From assembly GCA_017526045.1 (NCBI GenBank), contig JAFXRX010000295.1, forward strand, positions 1 to 5,668: DNA of 5,668 bases, given 5' to 3'. The position numbers and the translations under genes were made by a program. How positions within the stretch are numbered: the first letter of the stretch is position 1; every line of letters starts with the position of its first letter. This DNA comes from Opitutales bacterium. GTDB lineage: Bacteria > Verrucomicrobiota > Verrucomicrobiia > Opitutales > Intestinicryptomonadaceae. This document shows positions 1 through 5,668 of this stretch, piece by piece. Below the pieces are notes generated by a model, which worked only from the letters and a program-made list of their open reading frames with translations, was not told the DNA's origin and did not search any database.

Positions 1-2353
1 CGCGGAAGGAGGAAAGAATTGGACGCTCGATAATTTCGCCGTTTGGCTTTGCCATCAAGCCGCGGGCGCCGCAAAGCTGACGAACCTGCGCCTTGTTGCC
101 GCGCGCGCCCGAATCCATCAAAACGTAAACCGGATTGATGTATTGGCGGCCGTCCGCGCCCCTGGGCTTGGGGGTCGCCAAGTTTTGGAACGCCTTTTTC
201 GCGATTGCGTCGGTTACGACGTTCCAAATGTCGATTACCTTGTTGAGGCGCTCGTCCTTTGTAATCGTGCCCTTCAAATATTCCTTTTCGACTTCCTTTA
301 CGCGGGCGCGGGCTTCCTTTACGATGCCCGCCTTTTCGGTGGGGATGTCCATGTCGCCAATACCGATTGAGATGCCCGCCAAAGTCGCGGTTCTGAAGCC
401 GAGGGCTTTGAGGTTGTCCAATACGGGGGCGGAGTCGCCCTTGCCGCAAATCTTAAACGTGTTCAAGATGAGGTCGCCGAGCTTGCCCTTTGCAACCTGG
501 AAGTTTACAAAGCCCATTTCCTTCGGCCAAATCGTGTTGAATATTACGCGGCCGACTGTTGTGCGGATAATCTTCTTTACGGAGTTGCCGAAAATCGTCT
601 TCCTGCCGAAGTCGGGGTTTACGAAGTCAATCCAGTCGTGCCAGTGCAGCATGCCTTCCGCCTTCGCGTATTCGACTTCCTTTACGGAACTCATGAGCGG
701 AACTTCGCGAACCTGGACTTCCTTGCCGCCGCGCTTTACAAACTTGGGCTCCGCCTTTACAGCGGGCTCGTACGTCAAAAAGTACACGCCCAAAACAATA
801 TCCTGCGAGGGCGTCAAAATCGGCTTGCCCGAAGAGGGCGAGAAAATGTTGTTGGAGGCGAGCATCAAAAGCTTTGCTTCCATTATCGCTTCCAAAGAAA
901 GCGGAACGTGGACTGCCATCTGGTCGCCGTCGAAGTCCGCATTGAACGCCGCGCAAACGAGCGGGTGCAGGCGGATTGCGTCGCCTTCGATGAGCACGGG
1001 CTCGAAAGCCTGGATTGAAAGGCGGTGCAAAGTCGGCGCGCGGTTTAGGAACACCGGGTGGCCTTCCGTAACTTCTTCCAAAATGTCCCAGACTTCGGGC
1101 GAGCGTTTTTCAATCATCTTCCTCGCGGAGCGGACAGTGTGGACAAAGCCCAATTCCTTCAGGCGGCGGATGATGAACGGCTCGAACAAAACAAGAGCCA
1201 TCTTCTTTGGCAGGCCGCACTGGTGCAGCTTGAGGTGCGGGCCGATGACGATGACCGAGCGGCCGGAATAGTCGACGCGCTTGCCGAGCAAATTCTGGCG
1301 GAAGCGCCCCTGCTTGCCTTTGAGCATGTCGGAGATGCTCTTGAGGGCGCGGTTGCCCGCCCCCGTTACGGCGCGGCCGTGCCTGCCGTTGTCAAACAAA
1401 GCGTCAACCGACTCCTGCAGCATCCTCTTTTCGTTGTGGATGATGACGTCGGGCGTCTTCATCTGCATGAGGCTCTTTAAGCGGTTGTTGCGGTTGATTA
1501 CGCGGCGGTAAAGGTCGTTGAGGTCTGAAGTGGCAAACCTGCCGCCTTCGAGGGGAACGAGCGGGCGCAAATCCGGCGGGATGACTGGCAATACTTCCAA
1601 AATCATCCATTCGGGGCGCGTGCCGCTCTCGATGAAGCCCTGGATGAGCTTCAAGCGCTTTGCAAGCTTCTTTTTAATTTGCTTGGAGCGCGTCGCCTTC
1701 ATCTGCTCTTCAAGCTCGACTGCGAGCTTTTCAAGATTCATGTTTTTGAGCAGGTCGCGGACAGCCTCCGCGCCCATCTTGGCTTCAAATTCCGAGCCCG
1801 CGTCGATTTCCTTCTGGTACTCCTCTTCGGAAAGGAACTGCATGTATTCCAAAGAAGTGTTCTTCGGGTCGATGACTACGTACTTTTCGTAGTAAATGAC
1901 GCTTTCAAGAGCCTTTGCGGTCATGTCCAAGACCAAACCGAGGCGGCTTGGCATGCTCTTCAAAAACCAGATGTGCGCGACGGGAACTGCGAGCTCGATG
2001 TGCCCCATGCGCTCGCGGCGAACCCTGCTTGTGGTTACTTCGACGCCGCAGCGTTCGCAAACCTGGTCCTTGTAGCGGATGCGCTTGTATTTGCCGCAGG
2101 CGCACTCGTAGTCGCGCATAGGCCCGAAAATTCTCTGGCAGAAAAGGCCGCCGGGTTCGGGCTTGAACGTTCTGTAGTTGATTGTTTCGGGGTTCTTTAC
2201 CTCGCCCCTCGACCACGAGCGGATTGTGTCGGGAGATGCAAGGCCGATTGAGACGCAGTCAAAGCCCGCGTCTTTGGTCATGCCCATAACCTCGCGCATT
2301 TGCGCGGTGGAGTTTTCAATCGGCTGTGAATTTTCCTGCAAGTTGTCTTCCAT
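1..2353 (-). CDS. rpoC: DNA-directed RNA polymerase subunit beta-prime, 3' end beyond the window
   Basis: Beta-prime subunit of the core RNA polymerase, which carries the catalytic magnesium site and the main sigma-binding clamp. Translation from the ATG at 2353 gives 784 uninterrupted codons and one extra base at the window edge, about half of the usual 1,400-residue protein. Seen in order: a zinc site with C84, C86, C99 and C102 (YECACGKY and VCERCGVEVT, E. coli C70/C72/C85/C88); the clamp-helix coiled coil that binds sigma region 2 (about 278-325, NDLYRRVINRNNRLK); switch 2 (about 345-366, GKQGRFRQNLLGKRVDYSG); NRAPTLHR; the catalytic NADFDGDQ with D473, D475 and D477; a divergent segment (528-597); and DSGARGNKAQ before the edge. 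The bridge helix, trigger loop and C-terminal domain are outside. The start is fixed by a well-placed ribosome binding site; later ATGs at codons 19, 23 and 25 have none. The N-terminal tail is about 14 residues longer than in E. coli. Co-transcription with rpoB is inferred from spacing. Confidence 0.99.
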   Translation of the reverse strand, partial: MEDNLQENSQPIENSTAQMREVMGMTKDAGFDCVSIGLASPDTIRSWSRGEVKNPETINYRTFKPEPGGLFCQRIFGPMRDYECACGKYKRIRYKDQVCERCGVEVTTSRVRRERMGHIELAVPVAHIWFLKSMPSRLGLVLDMTAKALESVIYYEKYVVIDPKNTSLEYMQFLSEEEYQKEIDAGSEFEAKMGAEAVRDLLKNMNLEKLAVELEEQMKATRSKQIKKKLAKRLKLIQGFIESGTRPEWMILEVLPVIPPDLRPLVPLEGGRFATSDLNDLYRRVINRNNRLKSLMQMKTPDVIIHNEKRMLQESVDALFDNGRHGRAVTGAGNRALKSISDMLKGKQGRFRQNLLGKRVDYSGRSVIVIGPHLKLHQCGLPKKMALVLFEPFIIRRLKELGFVHTVRSARKMIEKRSPEVWDILEEVTEGHPVFLNRAPTLHRLSIQAFEPVLIEGDAIRLHPLVCAAFNADFDGDQMAVHVPLSLEAIMEAKLLMLASNNIFSPSSGKPILTPSQDIVLGVYFLTYEPAVKAEPKFVKRGGKEVQVREVPLMSSVKEVEYAKAEGMLHWHDWIDFVNPDFGRKTIFGNSVKKIIRTTVGRVIFNTIWPKEMGFVNFQVAKGKLGDLILNTFKICGKGDSAPVLDNLKALGFRTATLAGISIGIGDMDIPTEKAGIVKEARARVKEVEKEYLKGTITKDERLNKVIDIWNVVTDAIAKKAFQNLATPKPRGADGRQYINPVYVLMDSGARGNKAQVRQLCGARGLMAKPNGEIIERPILSSFR
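923..943 (-). other. rpoC: Catalytic magnesium motif NADFDGD of RpoC
   Basis: Residues 471-477 of beta-prime read NADFDGD, the universal motif of multisubunit RNA polymerases. The three aspartates D473, D475 and D477 hold the catalytic Mg2+ that drives phosphodiester bond formation; they equal E. coli D460, D462 and D464. The motif is intact, so this copy of rpoC is expected to be functional as far as it can be read. Confidence 0.98.
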
Positions 2354-2362
2354 AGAAATTAG

Positions 2363-2368
2363 CTCCTT
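2363..2368 (-). promoter_or_regulatory. Ribosome binding site of rpoC
   Basis: On the minus strand AAGGAG lies nine bases before the rpoC ATG (2353-2351), inside the 18-base gap that follows the rpoB stop codon. It is a near-perfect match to the anti-Shine-Dalgarno end of 16S rRNA, and it decides the start among several nearby in-frame ATGs. The gap is too short and has no inverted repeat to hold a terminator or a standard promoter, so rpoC is most simply translated from the rpoB transcript. Confidence 0.93.
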
Positions 2369-2371
2369 AAA

Positions 2372-5668
<3,297 letters not shown>

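Noticed and set aside
5..33. Plus-strand Shine-Dalgarno-like GAAGGAGG followed by a TTG
   Set aside because: The TTG at 19-21 reaches a TAA stop at 31-33 after four codons, and the stretch lies inside conserved rpoC on the other strand. It is a chance match.
135..1271. A 378-codon open frame on the plus strand opposite rpoC
   Set aside because: The opposite strand here is highly conserved rpoC, including the clamp and NADFDGD catalytic motif. The plus-strand translation is serine- and proline-rich with no recognisable domain, as expected for an antisense shadow.
2354..2371. Possible terminator or promoter between rpoB and rpoC
   Set aside because: Eighteen bases with no inverted repeat, no T-run after a stem and no paired -35/-10 elements; only the ribosome binding site is present.

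Overview
The window is a fragment of a bacterial RNA polymerase operon. It holds two genes, both on the minus strand. Transcription runs from high to low coordinates: rpoB (beta subunit, start outside the window) and then rpoC (beta-prime subunit, end outside the window). No other gene, RNA, mobile element or CRISPR array could be supported on either strand.

Layout: positions 5668-2372 are rpoB, entering the window already in frame and missing roughly its first 180 residues, then running to its natural TAA stop. Positions 2371-2354 are an 18-base gap with a strong Shine-Dalgarno sequence and no terminator. Positions 2353-1 are the first 784 codons of rpoC, from its ATG through the catalytic NADFDGD motif to just before the bridge helix. 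Both frames are uninterrupted, and every active-site motif that should fall in the window is intact. There is no non-coding stretch longer than the 18-base gap.

Organism: the protein sequences look like the PVC superphylum, most likely Verrucomicrobiota. From memory (no search was possible), the fork region, the C-terminal region and the large insert of beta, and the N-terminal half of beta-prime, resemble Chlamydia RNA polymerase more than the Proteobacterial, Firmicute or Bacteroidetes versions. The moderately high GC content argues against Chlamydia itself. Genus cannot be given.

How the genes work together: beta and beta-prime form the two halves of the polymerase active-site cleft and are needed in equal amounts. 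Tight spacing with no intervening terminator fits co-transcription. I found no undescribed system here. The points worth a second look are unusual residues next to the rifampicin pocket of beta, lineage-specific inserts in both subunits, and a pure CGC hexarepeat coding for six arginines.
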